A stretch of 52,983 nt of DNA from Paracoccaceae bacterium (GTDB taxonomy: Bacteria > Pseudomonadota > Alphaproteobacteria > Rhodobacterales > Rhodobacteraceae), in assembly GCA_024742835.1 (NCBI GenBank), contig JANSXS010000018.1, positions 1 to 52,983 of the forward strand, written 5' to 3'. Both the position numbers and the translations under genes were made by a program. Positions 33,073 to 43,031 of this stretch are shown here, in pieces; positions within the stretch are counted from its first letter, which is position 1, and each line of letters starts with the position of its first letter. The notes beneath the pieces were generated by a model, which saw nothing but the letters and a program-made list of their open reading frames with translations, was not told the origin of the DNA and did not search any database.

Positions 33073-33450
33073 TCACTCGGCAATTCCAGGTTTCACGCCA
33101 TGATTGATCGCGGCCTGGACATTTACCAGATGTGCCATGCAAGCCTTTGTGTCGCCCGCCTGCATGGCGCGTTCCGCCTCTGCCAGGTAGCTGTCCACCG
33201 TTTCGGCCTTCGGGGGTTTGCCAAACCAGTTTTCGGTCGGCTCGGCATCCTTGGCAACCACCTCCTCGCGCCCGTCATCGGTGTCGACGACAACCTCGGC
33301 GTTCTCGTTCCTCTGTTCTTTCGTCTCGGCCCAAGCCGCCGAAACCGCCTGGAATCTTTCATCGCAGCTTTTGGCGTCCTGCGCCGCGACACTGCCCGTC
33401 ACCGTGGAAATCAAAAGCGGGATGACAAGGGCTGTGATGGGGTGTTTCAT
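33073..33450 (-). CDS. Small periplasmic protein of unknown function
   Basis: The 125-residue precursor has a Sec signal (MKHPITALVIPLLISTVTGS, cut near VAAQ). The mature chain is acidic and helical, with two cysteines (KSCDERF and TKACMAHL) that may form one disulfide, and a central GREEVVAKDAEPTENWFGKP stretch. The ATG at 33450 has an AGAGG site seven bases upstream. I do not recognise the family. It stands 86 bases after the 5-formyl-THF cyclo-ligase gene, in the same direction. Confidence 0.72.
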   Translation of the reverse strand: MKHPITALVIPLLISTVTGSVAAQDAKSCDERFQAVSAAWAETKEQRNENAEVVVDTDDGREEVVAKDAEPTENWFGKPPKAETVDSYLAEAERAMQAGDTKACMAHLVNVQAAINHGVKPGIAE

Positions 33451-33536
33451 TGCGACCTCTTTGATCCTTTGCGTGATGTCCCGGATCAACGGGGCACCGC
33501 GCCGCAAGGTTCCATCAGGCCATGCCGACCCACATC

Positions 33537-34094
33537 TCAGAACGTGATCACCTCCGCCTCGGTGATCACCATGTCCAGCGGCTGATCGGTGGGCTCCAGC
33601 GGCAGGTTGTCCGCCTCCTGCGCGGCGTAGGCAAAGCCGATGGCCAGCGTTGTGCGCTTGGCGCGCAACAGCTCCAGCGTACGGTCGTAAAAACCGCCGC
33701 CATAGCCAAGCCGCCCGCCCGACCGGTCAAAGGCCACCAGCGGCACAATCAGGATCTCTGGCTCGAAAAAATCGTCAACCTCGGGGATCCTGGCCCCGAA
33801 TGGCCCGTCTTTCAGCGCCGCGCCCGGCCTCCACCGGGAAAATTTCAGCGGTCGAGCCGCGCCCTCGATCACCGGCACGCCGACCGGACCATCGGCCGCA
33901 GCCTCAGCCATGGCGGGCAGCGGGTCTATTTCGGTGCGGATCGGCATGTATCCCGCCAGCGGCGCACCCCGGAACTCGGCGAGACGCTCCGACAGGAGCG
34001 ACGAGCCCACGCCGTTTGCGGCCTCATGCGCCGCCTTGCGCCGCGCGAAAGCGGCCTTGCGCGCCGCCGCCTTTATGTCTGTCAGGTCACTCAT
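33537..34094 (-). CDS. 5-formyltetrahydrofolate cyclo-ligase
   Basis: The enzyme converts 5-formyl-THF to 5,10-methenyl-THF with ATP, returning folate to the one-carbon pool. The 185-residue protein has the N-terminal basic helix (KAAARKAAFARRKAAHEA), MPIRTEIDPLP in the middle and the signature GGRLGYGGGFYDRTL near residue 130. Its ATG overlaps the mgtE stop by four bases (ATGA), so the two are translationally coupled. The 6S RNA gene often found by this gene in bacteria is not present. Confidence 0.94.
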   Translation of the reverse strand: MSDLTDIKAAARKAAFARRKAAHEAANGVGSSLLSERLAEFRGAPLAGYMPIRTEIDPLPAMAEAAADGPVGVPVIEGAARPLKFSRWRPGAALKDGPFGARIPEVDDFFEPEILIVPLVAFDRSGGRLGYGGGFYDRTLELLRAKRTTLAIGFAYAAQEADNLPLEPTDQPLDMVITEAEVITF

Positions 34095-35497
34095 AGCAAC
34101 ACCACCGCCGCCAGGCCAAGGAAAGCGAAAAAGGCGACCACATCGGTGATCGTCGTCACGAATGGCCCCGATGCAAGCGCCGGGTCAATGCCCAACTGCT
34201 CCAGCGCCATCGGGATCACGATACCACCAAGCGCCGCCGCCACCAGCGTCAACAGCATCGCCGCCGCGATAACACCGGCCAAAAGCGGCACCCCGAACCA
34301 GAACCCGACAACCCCGGCCATGATCACCCCGAAAATCACGCCGTTCACACTGCCGACGGCAATCTCACGCATCACGACCCGCAGCGCGTTGCGCCGCGTC
34401 AGATCGCGCGTGGCAAGCGCGCGCACCGCCACCGTCATCGTTTGAGTACCGGCATTGCCGCCCATCGACGCGACAATCGGCATCAGCACCGCAAGCGCCA
34501 CCATCTGGTCTATCGTCTCGGCGAACTGGTCGATCACCATCGAGGCCAGGATCGCCGTCAGCAAATTCACGAACAGCCAAACCGACCGGTCGCGGATCGT
34601 CTCGACAAGGCGTCCCGAAAAGCCGCCCTCGTCGCCGACACCGGCCAGTCTCAGGATATCCTCTTCATGTTCCTCGTCCAGCACCGCCATGGCGTCGTCT
34701 ATCGTGATCACACCCACAAGCCGCTCGTTTTCATCCACCACGGGGGCCGAAATTAGGTGATACTGGTTGAACGCATAGGCCACGTCGCCTTCGTCACGGG
34801 TCGCGGGGATGACGTGAAACGTCTCCTCGACCAGCGAGGTCAGCATCACTTCGCGACGCGACGCCATCAGCTTGCCAAGCGTCACGTTGCCCACCGGGCG
34901 CAGGCGCGGATCGACCAGCACGATATGATAGAACTGATCCGGCAGATCCTCTTGATTGCGCAGAAAATCTATCGCTTCGCCCACGTTCCAGTGCTCGGGG
35001 GCCATCACCACCTCGCGCTGCATCAGACGGCCAGCGGAATAGTCCGGATAGGTCAGCGATTGCTGCACGGCGATCCGGTCACTGTCCTCCAGCACGTCCA
35101 GGATCGCGGCCTGCTGCGCGTCCTCCAGATCCTCGACAAGGTCCACCACATCGTCGGAATCCAGATCGCGCACCGCATCGGCCAGCACCTCGGGATGCAG
35201 CGTGCCCATCACCTCCTCGCGGATCGACTCGTCAAGCTCCGACAGGATGTCACCGTCGAATTCCCGCCCGTAAAGCTCGATCAGCCGACGCCGGTCAAAG
35301 GCGTTGATCTGCTCCAGCAGGTCGGCGATGTCGGCGGCATGATAGGGCTCCAGCTCTTGCAGCAAAAGCGCCTGATCCTCGACATCCACCGCATAGATGA
35401 CCCGTGCCACCACCTTGGACCCAAGCGTATAGGCGTCATCGCCGCGCTCGTCCTCGCGGGGTGTCGCGGTGTCCGCTTCCCTGAGATCTTCCGACAT
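34091..35497 (-). CDS. mgtE: Magnesium transporter MgtE
   Basis: MgtE is a Mg2+-gated magnesium channel of the inner membrane. The 468-residue protein has the N-terminal superhelical MgtE_N domain (about 35-150, HAADIADLLEQI), two CBS motifs (about 155-280; LPDQFYHIVLVDPRLRPVGN and VDENERLVGVITIDDAM) and five membrane segments from residue about 300, with MPIVASMGGNAGTQTMTV marking the pore. All parts are present. A 321-base leader region with a large hairpin separates its start from tRNA-Leu. Confidence 0.95.
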   Translation of the reverse strand: MSEDLREADTATPREDERGDDAYTLGSKVVARVIYAVDVEDQALLLQELEPYHAADIADLLEQINAFDRRRLIELYGREFDGDILSELDESIREEVMGTLHPEVLADAVRDLDSDDVVDLVEDLEDAQQAAILDVLEDSDRIAVQQSLTYPDYSAGRLMQREVVMAPEHWNVGEAIDFLRNQEDLPDQFYHIVLVDPRLRPVGNVTLGKLMASRREVMLTSLVEETFHVIPATRDEGDVAYAFNQYHLISAPVVDENERLVGVITIDDAMAVLDEEHEEDILRLAGVGDEGGFSGRLVETIRDRSVWLFVNLLTAILASMVIDQFAETIDQMVALAVLMPIVASMGGNAGTQTMTVAVRALATRDLTRRNALRVVMREIAVGSVNGVIFGVIMAGVVGFWFGVPLLAGVIAAAMLLTLVAAALGGIVIPMALEQLGIDPALASGPFVTTITDVVAFFAFLGLAAVVLL

Positions 35498-35818
35498 GCT
35501 GCTTTCCTTCGACCGCTGGCGCGCTGTCGCGCGTGACTTGCCGTGCCCGCTTTCTCAAATAGCCACGCCACGCAAGGAAAACAACGCGATTACAGGCCGC
35601 GTAGCAGCACGGGCACGGATCAGACGCTGGCGTGTACGGCCGTTATGACCGCATCGGCCTGCGCATGACTCGGATGCGGGCCAAAGCTTTGCAAGTGAAG
35701 GCTTCTGCGCACCGTGGCGGCTCTGTCGATGGCGTGGATGCCCCCTCCTGACGGCCTCAACACAGCCGCAACGGTGCGCAGTAGATACACTTGTAAGAAA
35801 CTGATAACACGAAGCAAT
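35498..35818 (-). other. Non-coding region between tRNA-Leu and mgtE with a long imperfect hairpin
   Basis: No coding frame was found. At 35705-35781 an 11-bp perfect arm (CTGCGCACCGT / ACGGTGCGCAG) continues after one mismatch into GCGGCT/AGCCGC and, after another, into five more pairs, one of them a G-U that forms only on the minus strand. The loop (29 bases) is G-rich on that strand. It lies about 38 bases downstream of the tRNA end and 208 bases upstream of the mgtE start. It could be a leader element of mgtE, a separate small RNA or a tRNA-trailer structure. It does not resemble the M-box or ykoK riboswitch by eye. Confidence 0.55.
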
Positions 35819-35903
35819 TGGTGCGGGCGGCGGGATTCGAACCCGCACGAGCTATGCTCTAGCGATTTTAAGTCGCTTGTGTCTACCGTTCCACCACGCC
35901 CGC
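35819..35903 (-). tRNA. tRNA-Leu(UAA)
   Basis: The acceptor stem GCGGGCG/CGCCCGC closes the molecule. The anticodon stem AGCGA/TCGCT holds the loop CTTAAAA, giving anticodon UAA. The variable arm GAGC-ATA-GCTC marks a class II tRNA, the T arm is GCGGGTTCGAATCCCGC, and discriminator A and CCA are encoded. Confidence 0.97.
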
Positions 35904-36073
35904 ACGGCGCATTCGTGGCCGACATCAAGCCTGCAAAAATCCCTATCTCTCTAAGCTGCGCTTGCTTAACAAAAGGCCGGGATGTCAAGGTTCGTATGTC
36001 AGCCGCTCCGGGATGCCGCATAAGACAGGCGCAACGCCAAGGCAAGCGGGGAGTGCGCCATGCCGTTGCCAGT

Positions 36074-36631
36074 TCAAAGCGCGTCTTCGAGACGCTCCAG
36101 ATGGGTCAGCAGATGGCGTTCGCTCAGCCATGGGTTCAGCTCAAGCGCCGCGCGCAGCGACAGCGCCGCTTGGGCATCGCGCCCCAAAGCGTGAAAGGTC
36201 AGCGCCTGCCCGCTCAGCGCGCCTACATGGCGCGGCGACAAATCAAGCGTGCGCGCAAGATCCGGCAACGCGGTTTCATATGCCTCGCGCAGGAAATGCA
36301 CGAAAGCGCGCTGGTTATAGCCTTCGGCATAGTCCGGGCAATAGGCGACCAGCGCATCAAAGGACTCCAACGCGCCGGCAAAATCAAAAACCTCGCGCCG
36401 TTCCATGCCCTTGTCGAGCAACCCTTGCGCATGTGCGTCCGGTGCATCCGTCCAAAGCTGCCACATCCGGTCCGACAGCGCCCGCCCTTCGGCCTCGGAC
36501 TGCGCCGCGCGGGCCTGAGCGATCAGGTCGCTGAGCGCCGTGGCGTGATCCGGCACGGATGGGCAGCCATCGGCGATCGTCGGCGCGGCAAACAGACAGG
36601 CGAAGACGGGGGCAAGCAGGGCATGTTTCAT
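36074..36631 (-). CDS. Secreted TPR-repeat protein
   Basis: The 185-residue precursor has a Sec signal (MKHALLAPVFACLFAAPTIA). The mature protein is helical with three TPR-like pairs: RREVFDFAGALESFDALVAY, ALPDLARTLDLSPRHVGA and DAQAALSLRAALELNP. It probably mediates protein contacts in the periplasm. Two cysteines (DGCPSV, AYCPDY) may form a disulfide. It is divergent from the rhomboid gene; the ATG at 36631 places the signal peptide correctly. Confidence 0.82.
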   Translation of the reverse strand: MKHALLAPVFACLFAAPTIADGCPSVPDHATALSDLIAQARAAQSEAEGRALSDRMWQLWTDAPDAHAQGLLDKGMERREVFDFAGALESFDALVAYCPDYAEGYNQRAFVHFLREAYETALPDLARTLDLSPRHVGALSGQALTFHALGRDAQAALSLRAALELNPWLSERHLLTHLERLEDAL

Positions 36632-36802
36632 CACCCAAACATGCGCCACGAGCGACAAAAATCAAATCACAAGAGCGCATTTTACAAAAAGCCCCCGGAT
36701 TGAAAGTTTGCAGGCGCTGTGCCTGTCGCGGATGTCCCTGCATGAGGGCGAAAGGGTGCATGGCCGCTTGACCCCGGACCAGCCCAGCCCCACTTTGCCC
36801 AC

Positions 36803-37546
36803 ATGATCCCGATCAGAGACCACAACCCCTCGGGGCGCACGCCCTATGTAACCTACGCGCTGATGGCGCTGAATATCGGGATTTTCCTGAGCTATTGGCC
36901 GTTGTTCAACGATCCGCGCGCGCTCAACCTGTTCTTTTACGAATGGGCAATGATCCCGGCGGTGGTCAGCCAGGATAGTGCCTATGGCACGCTTGTCAGT
37001 TCCATGTTCCTGCATGGTGGCTTGATGCATCTGGCGGGCAACATGCTGTTTTTGTGGATCTTCGGCGACAACATGGAAGAAGAGATGGGCCATGTGGGCT
37101 ATCTGCTCTTCTATCTGGCCGGGGGGCTTTGCGCCGGTCTGGCGCATTACATCGCCGCCCCCTATTCTCCAGTGCCCACAGTGGGGGCCTCGGGGGCGAT
37201 CGCGGGCGTGATGGGCGGCTACCTGTTGCTTTTTCCAAAGGCGCGGGTGGATATCCTACTGTTTTTCATCGTCATCGTGCGGATCATCACCATTCCCGCC
37301 TGGATCATGCTGGGGCTTTGGTTCAGCTTGCAGGTCTTTGGCGGCGCAGGCACCAATCCGGACGAGGGCGGCGTCGCCTATTGGGCCCATGCCGGCGGGT
37401 TCGTCGCCGGGATCGTGCTGACCCTGCCGCTGTTCCTGCGCCGGGGGGCGGCGCGGTATTGGTCGCGCACTGACGGGCATCCGCCCCACCCAGAGGCCAA
37501 GTACCGCTATGTGCGCAGCCATATCCCACAAGTGCCACGCAAATAA
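36803..37546 (+). CDS. Rhomboid-family intramembrane serine protease
   Basis: Rhomboids cut single-pass membrane proteins inside the bilayer. The 247-residue protein has about six membrane segments. The catalytic Ser130 lies in TVGASGAIAG and His196 in AYWAHAGGF. FLHGGLMHLAGNMLFLWIFG (69-88) supplies the L1 loop with the stabilising His and Asn. The C terminus is a short basic cytoplasmic tail. It stands alone on its strand. Confidence 0.95.
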   Translation: MIPIRDHNPSGRTPYVTYALMALNIGIFLSYWPLFNDPRALNLFFYEWAMIPAVVSQDSAYGTLVSSMFLHGGLMHLAGNMLFLWIFGDNMEEEMGHVGYLLFYLAGGLCAGLAHYIAAPYSPVPTVGASGAIAGVMGGYLLLFPKARVDILLFFIVIVRIITIPAWIMLGLWFSLQVFGGAGTNPDEGGVAYWAHAGGFVAGIVLTLPLFLRRGAARYWSRTDGHPPHPEAKYRYVRSHIPQVPRK

Positions 37547-37640
37547 GGGCTGCCGTCGCGCGCACGCGCCAAGGCTACGTGGGGTGCGCACCGACTGTTC
37601 ACAGACTTATATCGTTTTGAGCGAAAACTTGTTCGGCGCG

Positions 37641-38429
37641 TCAAACGTCTCGGATGATCTTGGCAAAGCGGTCGAATACGGCCTCGTTCGCGCAGACAAC
37701 ATCCCCATCTTCGATGATGCTGTTGCCCACGTGCAGCGGCTCGATGAACCCGCCAGCCTCGCGCACGAGGATCACACCGGCCGCCAGATCCCACGGCTTC
37801 AGCCGACGTTCCCAGAACCCCTCGTAGCGGCCTGCCGCCACATAGGCCAGATCGAGCGCCGCTGATCCCCAGCGCCGCACACCCGCGCAGACCGGCATCA
37901 GCCGCGCCAGATCCTGCAACGTCGCGGGCAGATCGCTGCGCCCGCCAAAGGGCAGGCCTGTGGCAAAGATCGATTCGATCATCTTGGAGCGCCCCGACAC
38001 ACGCAAACGCATGTCGTTCATGAACGCACCCTCGCCACGCTCGGCGAAATACATTTCGTCCTTGGCCGCGTCGTAGATGACCCCGGCCACCACGTTGCCC
38101 TTGTGCTCAAGCGCGATGCTGATCGCCCAATGGGGCAGCCCGTGCAGGAAATTCGTCGTGCCGTCCAGCGGATCGACGATCCAGCGCCGGGTCGGATCCT
38201 GTCCGTCCTCGCCACCGCCCTCCTCGGCCAGCCAGCCATAGGTCGGGCGCGCGCCCATCAGTTCCTCCTTGAGGATCTGTTCGGCGGCCAGATCGGCCCG
38301 GCTCACGAAATCGCCGGCCCCCTTCATGCTGACCTGAAGGTTTTCCACCTCGCGGAAATCCTTGACCAGCGACCGGCCCGCCTTGCGGGCGGCTTTCAGC
38401 ATGATGTTGAGATTGGCACTGCCGGGCAT
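37641..38429 (-). CDS. suhB: Inositol-monophosphatase family protein (SuhB-like)
   Basis: This 262-residue Mg-dependent phosphatase family member has the metal site residues in [12 protein letters not shown] (Glu70 region) and [15 protein letters not shown] (Asp86, Asp89, Thr91), and [18 protein letters not shown] for the third metal site. It is the length and layout of SuhB, which dephosphorylates inositol-1-phosphate and in some bacteria also modulates rRNA transcription. The ATG at 38429 is the family start. It is divergent from valS. Confidence 0.93.
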   Translation of the reverse strand: MPGSANLNIMLKAARKAGRSLVKDFREVENLQVSMKGAGDFVSRADLAAEQILKEELMGARPTYGWLAEEGGGEDGQDPTRRWIVDPLDGTTNFLHGLPHWAISIALEHKGNVVAGVIYDAAKDEMYFAERGEGAFMNDMRLRVSGRSKMIESIFATGLPFGGRSDLPATLQDLARLMPVCAGVRRWGSAALDLAYVAAGRYEGFWERRLKPWDLAAGVILVREAGGFIEPLHVGNSIIEDGDVVCANEAVFDRFAKIIRDV

Positions 38430-38533
38430 GGCGTTTCGCTCCTTGGTCCTCAAGGCCGCGCGTATACGCCCGCGCCCGACGCGCCGCAAGGGGCAAGACC
38501 GGGCAGAATTGTGCCGCCATCCGCATCGGTGGA

Positions 38534-38610
38534 AATGAGGGGCTCTGCCCCTCGCGTTGAAATTCCAAGAATTTCAACGCTCACCCCGAGGTATTTGACG
38601 CCAGATGAAG
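38534..38610. repeat. Intergenic hairpin repeat (copy 2) carrying an extra palindrome
   Basis: GAGGGGC/GCCCCTC (38537-38543, 38547-38553) and the tail ACCCCGAGGTATTT...GCCAGATGAAG repeat copy 1 at 5717-5769. Between them this copy holds a perfect 12-bp hairpin, GCGTTGAAATTC (38554-38565) with GAATTTCAACGC (38569-38580), that copy 1 lacks. It occupies most of the suhB-valS divergent gap, 80 bases before the valS ATG. Confidence 0.75.
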
Positions 38611-38690
38611 ACAGGGGCCGTCGGGCCTTTTCCTCTGGGGCGGCATTGGGTAGACGATCCGGGAGAACTGATCAGTTTGGGGCGCAGCAG

Positions 38691-41612
38691 ATGGCGATGG
38701 ACAAGACATTCGATGCAACTTCCGCCGAGGCGCGGATTTATGCGGGTTGGGAAAAGGCGGGCTGTTTCGACGCCGGTGCCAATGCCAGCCGCGAGGAAAG
38801 CTTCTGCATCATGATCCCGCCGCCCAACGTGACGGGCAGCCTGCATATGGGTCATGCGTTCAACAACACGCTTCAGGACATTCTGGTGCGCTGGCACCGG
38901 ATGCGCGGCTTTGACACTCTGTGGCAACCCGGACAGGACCATGCGGGCATCGCCACGCAGATGGTGGTGGAGCGCAAGCTGGCCGCCGAAGGGCAGCCCG
39001 GCCGCCGCGAGATGGGGCGCGAGGCGTTTCTGGAGAAGGTCTGGGAATGGAAGACGCAATCCGGCGGCACCATCATCAACCAGCTCAAGCGGCTTGGCGC
39101 CTCCTGCGACTGGTCGCGCAACGCCTTTACCATGTCAGGCGCACCGGGCGCGCCCGCGGGCGAAGAGGGCAATTTCCACGATGCCGTGATCAAGGTCTTC
39201 GTGGAGATGTACAACAAGGGGCTGATCTATCGCGGCAAGCGGCTGGTGAACTGGGACCCGCATTTCGAGACGGCGATTTCCGATCTGGAGGTCGAGAATG
39301 TCGAGGTGCCGGGCCATATGTGGCATTTCAAGTATCCGCTGGCGGGCGGCCAGACCTATACCTTTGTGGAACGCGACGAGGATGGCACCGTGCTGTTCGA
39401 GGAAGAGCGCGATTATATCTCAATCGCCACGACCCGGCCCGAAACCATGCTGGGCGACGGCGCGGTCGCGGTTCATCCATCGGATGAACGGTACGCGCCA
39501 ATCGTCGGGAAACTCTGTGAAATTCCCGTTGGGCCGAAAGAGCATCGTCGCCTGATTCCGATCATCACCGATGAGTATCCCGATCCCGATTTCGGCTCGG
39601 GCGCGGTCAAGATCACCGGCGCGCATGATTTCAACGACTACGCCGTGGCACAGCGCGGCAACATCCCGATGTACCGCCTGATGGACACGCGCGGGCATCT
39701 GCGCGGCGATGGCGCACCCTATGCCGAGACAGCGGCACGCGCGCAGGAGATCGCGGGGGGGGCTGCGTTTTCCGAGGCCGAGGTCGACGGGCTGAACCTT
39801 GTTCCCGACCACCTGCGCGGGCTGGACCGGCTCAAGGCGCGCGAAAAGGTGGTGGAGGAAATCACCGCCGAGGGGCTGGCCGTGATGGTGCCCGAAAGCG
39901 ATCCGCGTCTTGGCACGGCGGCGAAGAAGCCCACCGCGCCCGAGGAAGGCGGCGAAGCGCGCGACGATATGCTGGTGCCTTTTGTCGAGGCCAAACCGAT
40001 CATGCAGCCCTTCGGCGACCGCTCCAAGGTGGTGATCGAGCCGATGCTGACCGACCAATGGTTCGTGGACACCACCAAGATCGTGAAGCCCGCCATAAAT
40101 GCCGTGAAATCGGGCGAGGTGCGCATCCTGCCCGAGGCGGATCGCAAGGTCTATTTTCACTGGCTGGAGAATATCGAGCCGTGGTGCATCTCGCGCCAGC
40201 TTTGGTGGGGGCACCAAATTCCGGTGTGGTACGATGCCGACGGAAATCAGTATTGCGCCGCAACCGAGGAAGAGGCGCAACGTCTGGCAGATGGCAAGGA
40301 CCTCACCCGTGACGAAGACGTGCTCGACACATGGTTCTCGTCCGGCCTCTGGCCCATCGGCACATTAGGCTGGCCCGACGACACCCAGGAATTGCAGAAA
40401 TATTTCCCCACCTCGGTCCTGATCACCGGCTTTGACATCATCTTTTTCTGGGTTGCCCGGATGATGATGATGCAATATGCCGTGGTGGGGCAAAAACCGT
40501 TCTCGGATGTCTATGTGCACGCGCTGGTGCGCGACGAGAAGGGCAAGAAGATGTCCAAATCGCTTGGCAACGTGCTTGATCCGCTGGAGCTGATCGACGA
40601 GTACGGGGCAGATGCGGTGCGCTTTACCCTGACGGCGATGGCCGCGATGGGGCGCGACCTTAAGCTCAGCCCGCAACGTATTGCCGGATATCGGAATTTC
40701 GGCACCAAGCTTTGGAATGCCGCGCGCTTTGCCGAGATGAACGGCGCGACCGGCGGCAAGGCTCATGCACCACATGCGAAAGAGACCGTAAACCGCTGGA
40801 TTATCGGGGAAACCGCCCGTGTACGGCAAGAGGTGGACAACGCGCTGTCGCAGTACCGCTTCAACGATGCGGCCAATGCGCTTTATGTCTTTGTATGGGG
40901 CAAGGTCTGTGACTGGTACGTGGAGTTTTCCAAGCCGCTTTTGCTGGATGGCGAGGGCGAGGTGAAGACCGAGACGCAGGAGACGATGGCTTGGGTCATC
41001 GACCAGTGCCTGATCCTGTTGCATCCGATCATGCCCTTCATCACCGAGGAGCTTTGGGGCACTCTGGGTGAGCGCGACAAGATGCTCGTCCATGCCGATT
41101 GGCCGACCTATGGCGCGGATCTGATCGACGCGCAGGCGGACACGGAAATGAACTGGGTCATCACCCTGATTGATGCGGTGAGGTCCGCGCGCGCGCAGGT
41201 GCATGTGCCCGTTGGGCTTTATACGCCGCTGTTGGTCACCGGCCTGAGCGGGGCCGCCCGCGCCGCGTGGGACAATAACGAGACGATGATCAAGCGGCTT
41301 GCCCGCATCGAGGGGATCACCGAAACCGATGGCTTCCCCAAGGGCTGCATCACCATCGCGGTGGAGGGCGGCGAGTTTGGCCTGCCCGTGGCCGATATCA
41401 TCGACGTGGCCGAGGAAAAGGCGCGGCTGGAAAAGACCCTTGGCAAGCTGGAAAAGGAATTGGGCGGGCTGCGCGGGCGGCTCAAGAACCCCAAATTCGT
41501 GGAAAGCGCGCCCCGAGAGGTGGTCGAGGACACGCGCGAGCAACTCGCCGCAAGGGAAGACGAGGAAGCCAAGCTGCGCGGCGCGCTGGATCGGTTGGCG
41601 GAACTGGGGTGA
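38691..41612 (+). CDS. valS: Valyl-tRNA synthetase
   Basis: ValS charges tRNA-Val. The 973-residue class I synthetase has HMGH at 52-55 ([15 protein letters not shown]) and the KMSKS loop at 620-624. The editing domain lies between them, with [16 protein letters not shown] early on, and the anticodon-binding domain and C-terminal coiled coil ([20 protein letters not shown]) follow. The ATG at 38691 gives the usual N terminus; the open frame continues about 195 codons upstream with no family sequence and was not used. Confidence 0.97.
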   Translation: MAMDKTFDATSAEARIYAGWEKAGCFDAGANASREESFCIMIPPPNVTGSLHMGHAFNNTLQDILVRWHRMRGFDTLWQPGQDHAGIATQMVVERKLAAEGQPGRREMGREAFLEKVWEWKTQSGGTIINQLKRLGASCDWSRNAFTMSGAPGAPAGEEGNFHDAVIKVFVEMYNKGLIYRGKRLVNWDPHFETAISDLEVENVEVPGHMWHFKYPLAGGQTYTFVERDEDGTVLFEEERDYISIATTRPETMLGDGAVAVHPSDERYAPIVGKLCEIPVGPKEHRRLIPIITDEYPDPDFGSGAVKITGAHDFNDYAVAQRGNIPMYRLMDTRGHLRGDGAPYAETAARAQEIAGGAAFSEAEVDGLNLVPDHLRGLDRLKAREKVVEEITAEGLAVMVPESDPRLGTAAKKPTAPEEGGEARDDMLVPFVEAKPIMQPFGDRSKVVIEPMLTDQWFVDTTKIVKPAINAVKSGEVRILPEADRKVYFHWLENIEPWCISRQLWWGHQIPVWYDADGNQYCAATEEEAQRLADGKDLTRDEDVLDTWFSSGLWPIGTLGWPDDTQELQKYFPTSVLITGFDIIFFWVARMMMMQYAVVGQKPFSDVYVHALVRDEKGKKMSKSLGNVLDPLELIDEYGADAVRFTLTAMAAMGRDLKLSPQRIAGYRNFGTKLWNAARFAEMNGATGGKAHAPHAKETVNRWIIGETARVRQEVDNALSQYRFNDAANALYVFVWGKVCDWYVEFSKPLLLDGEGEVKTETQETMAWVIDQCLILLHPIMPFITEELWGTLGERDKMLVHADWPTYGADLIDAQADTEMNWVITLIDAVRSARAQVHVPVGLYTPLLVTGLSGAARAAWDNNETMIKRLARIEGITETDGFPKGCITIAVEGGEFGLPVADIIDVAEEKARLEKTLGKLEKELGGLRGRLKNPKFVESAPREVVEDTREQLAAREDEEAKLRGALDRLAELG

Positions 41613-41686
41613 TCCCGTTCTGACGGGCAGGTGTGCGGGCGCGCCCCCTTGCACCCGCCCGTACGCTGCCGCTATCACTTGGTTCC

Positions 41687-42796
41687 ATGACCTATCCTCG
41701 CTATACAGACCTTCTTCGCACGCTTCCTGCCACCGTGCCCTTTGTCGGCCCAGAGGAGCAGGAGCGCGAGCGCGGCCGCGCGTTCGGTGCGCGCTTGGGG
41801 GCGAATGAACAGAATTTCGGCCCCTCCCCCAAGGCGATCGAGGCAATGCGTGACAGTGCAGCCGAGATCTGGAAATACCCCGATTCCACAAGCCACGGCT
41901 TGCGCCGTGCCATCGCGGAAACCCATGCGATTGCGCCCGAGAACATCCTTGTGGGCGAAGGGATCGACGGGATTCTGGGTTACCTGGTGCGGATGCTTGT
42001 CGCGCCCGGCGATGCGGTCGTGACCTCGGACGGGGCGTATCCCACCTTCAATTACCATGTGGTGGGCTTTGGCGGCGCGTTGCACAAGGTACCCTACAAC
42101 AGCGATCATGAAGACCCGGCCGCCCTCTTTGCCAAGGCGCGGGAGGTGAATGCCAAGCTGGTTTACCTGTCGAATCCCGACAACCCGATGGGCAGTTGGT
42201 ACAAGGGCACCGATATCGTCACCGCGATGGACGATCTGCCCGAGGGCTGCCTGTTCGTGCTGGACGAGGCCTATGTGGAATTCGCCCCCGAAGGCACCGC
42301 GGCACCACTGAATGCGGACGACCCGCGCGTGATCCGGATGCGCACTTTTTCAAAGGCTTACGGCATGGCGGGCGCACGTGTTGGCTATGCCATCGGGGCC
42401 GCGGAGCTGATCAAATCCTTCGACAAGATCCGAAACCATTTCGGCATGAACCGCAGCGCCCAGAGGGGCGCGGAGGCCGCGATGCGCGATCAGGCCTATC
42501 TGGCAGAGGTGGTCACACGCACCGCCACTGCGCGCGAGCGCATCGCCGGGATCGCACGCGAGAACGGGCTGAGGCCCCTGCCCTCGGCCACCAATTTCGT
42601 GACCGTCGATTGCGGCGCGGATGGCGATTTTGCCCGCGCCGTTCTGCAATCGCTTGTGACACAAGGGGTGTTCGTGCGGATGCCGGGCGTCGCGCCGCTC
42701 GATCGCTGCATCCGGATCAGCGCCGGACGGCCCGAGGAACTGGACGTTCTGGCAAAGGCTATGCCCAAAGCCTTGGCGGACGCCCGCGCGCGATAG
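41687..42796 (+). CDS. PLP-dependent class I/II aminotransferase (HisC-like)
   Basis: The 369-residue fold-type I aminotransferase has the PLP lysine Lys223 in FSKAYGMAGARVGY. SNPDNPMGSW holds the cofactor Asn, FVLDEAYVEFAPEG the Asp, and IRISAGRPEEL the C-terminal carboxylate-binding Arg. It resembles histidinol-phosphate aminotransferase, but the N terminus (YTDLLRTLPATVPFVGPEEQE) differs and no his genes are adjacent, so the substrate is open. The ATG at 41687 follows valS by 74 bases, in the same direction. Confidence 0.88.
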   Translation: MTYPRYTDLLRTLPATVPFVGPEEQERERGRAFGARLGANEQNFGPSPKAIEAMRDSAAEIWKYPDSTSHGLRRAIAETHAIAPENILVGEGIDGILGYLVRMLVAPGDAVVTSDGAYPTFNYHVVGFGGALHKVPYNSDHEDPAALFAKAREVNAKLVYLSNPDNPMGSWYKGTDIVTAMDDLPEGCLFVLDEAYVEFAPEGTAAPLNADDPRVIRMRTFSKAYGMAGARVGYAIGAAELIKSFDKIRNHFGMNRSAQRGAEAAMRDQAYLAEVVTRTATARERIAGIARENGLRPLPSATNFVTVDCGADGDFARAVLQSLVTQGVFVRMPGVAPLDRCIRISAGRPEELDVLAKAMPKALADARAR

Positions 42797-42851
42797 GGTT
42801 TATCGAGAAAATTTTACCGCACCTTGGCAAAATCTGAGCTAACATTTCCTC

Positions 42852-43031
42852 ATGAAACGCGGAATGTTGCCCGAAGCGCCGAATTACACCAATGCCGCCC
42901 TGGTGATGGGCGTGGTGAACCTCGTCTGGATCTTCATCGCGCTTTGGGCTGCCTTTGGCTTTCACGTGGTGTTGCTCACCGCGCTGGCGCTCAATCGCCT
43001 GATAAGCTGGCTGCGCCTGCGCCGCGCCTAA
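42852..43031 (+). CDS. Small membrane protein, 59 residues, unknown function
   Basis: The frame encodes MKRGMLPEAPNYTNAALVMG followed by one long hydrophobic stretch (about residues 17-50, VVNLVWIFIALWAAFGF, VVLLTALALNRLIS) and a basic C terminus (SWLRLRRA). That fits a hairpin or single-pass inner-membrane miniprotein with the basic tail inside. It follows the aminotransferase gene by 55 bases on the same strand. No strong ribosome site is seen. Its TAA stop is formed by the first bases of the adjoining palindromic repeat. Confidence 0.6.
   Translation: MKRGMLPEAPNYTNAALVMGVVNLVWIFIALWAAFGFHVVLLTALALNRLISWLRLRRA

Noticed and set aside
35498..35818. M-box (ykoK) magnesium riboswitch before mgtE
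   Set aside because: Only a single long hairpin is present; the multi-helix M-box consensus is not recognisable.
36659..36802. Possible small gene between the TPR gene and the rhomboid gene
   Set aside because: No frame with a start, ribosome site and protein-like composition; it is best read as a divergent promoter region.
38103..38690. In-frame upstream extension of valS
   Set aside because: It overlaps suhB on the other strand and the hairpin repeat, and has no ValS family sequence; the ATG at 38691 fits the family.
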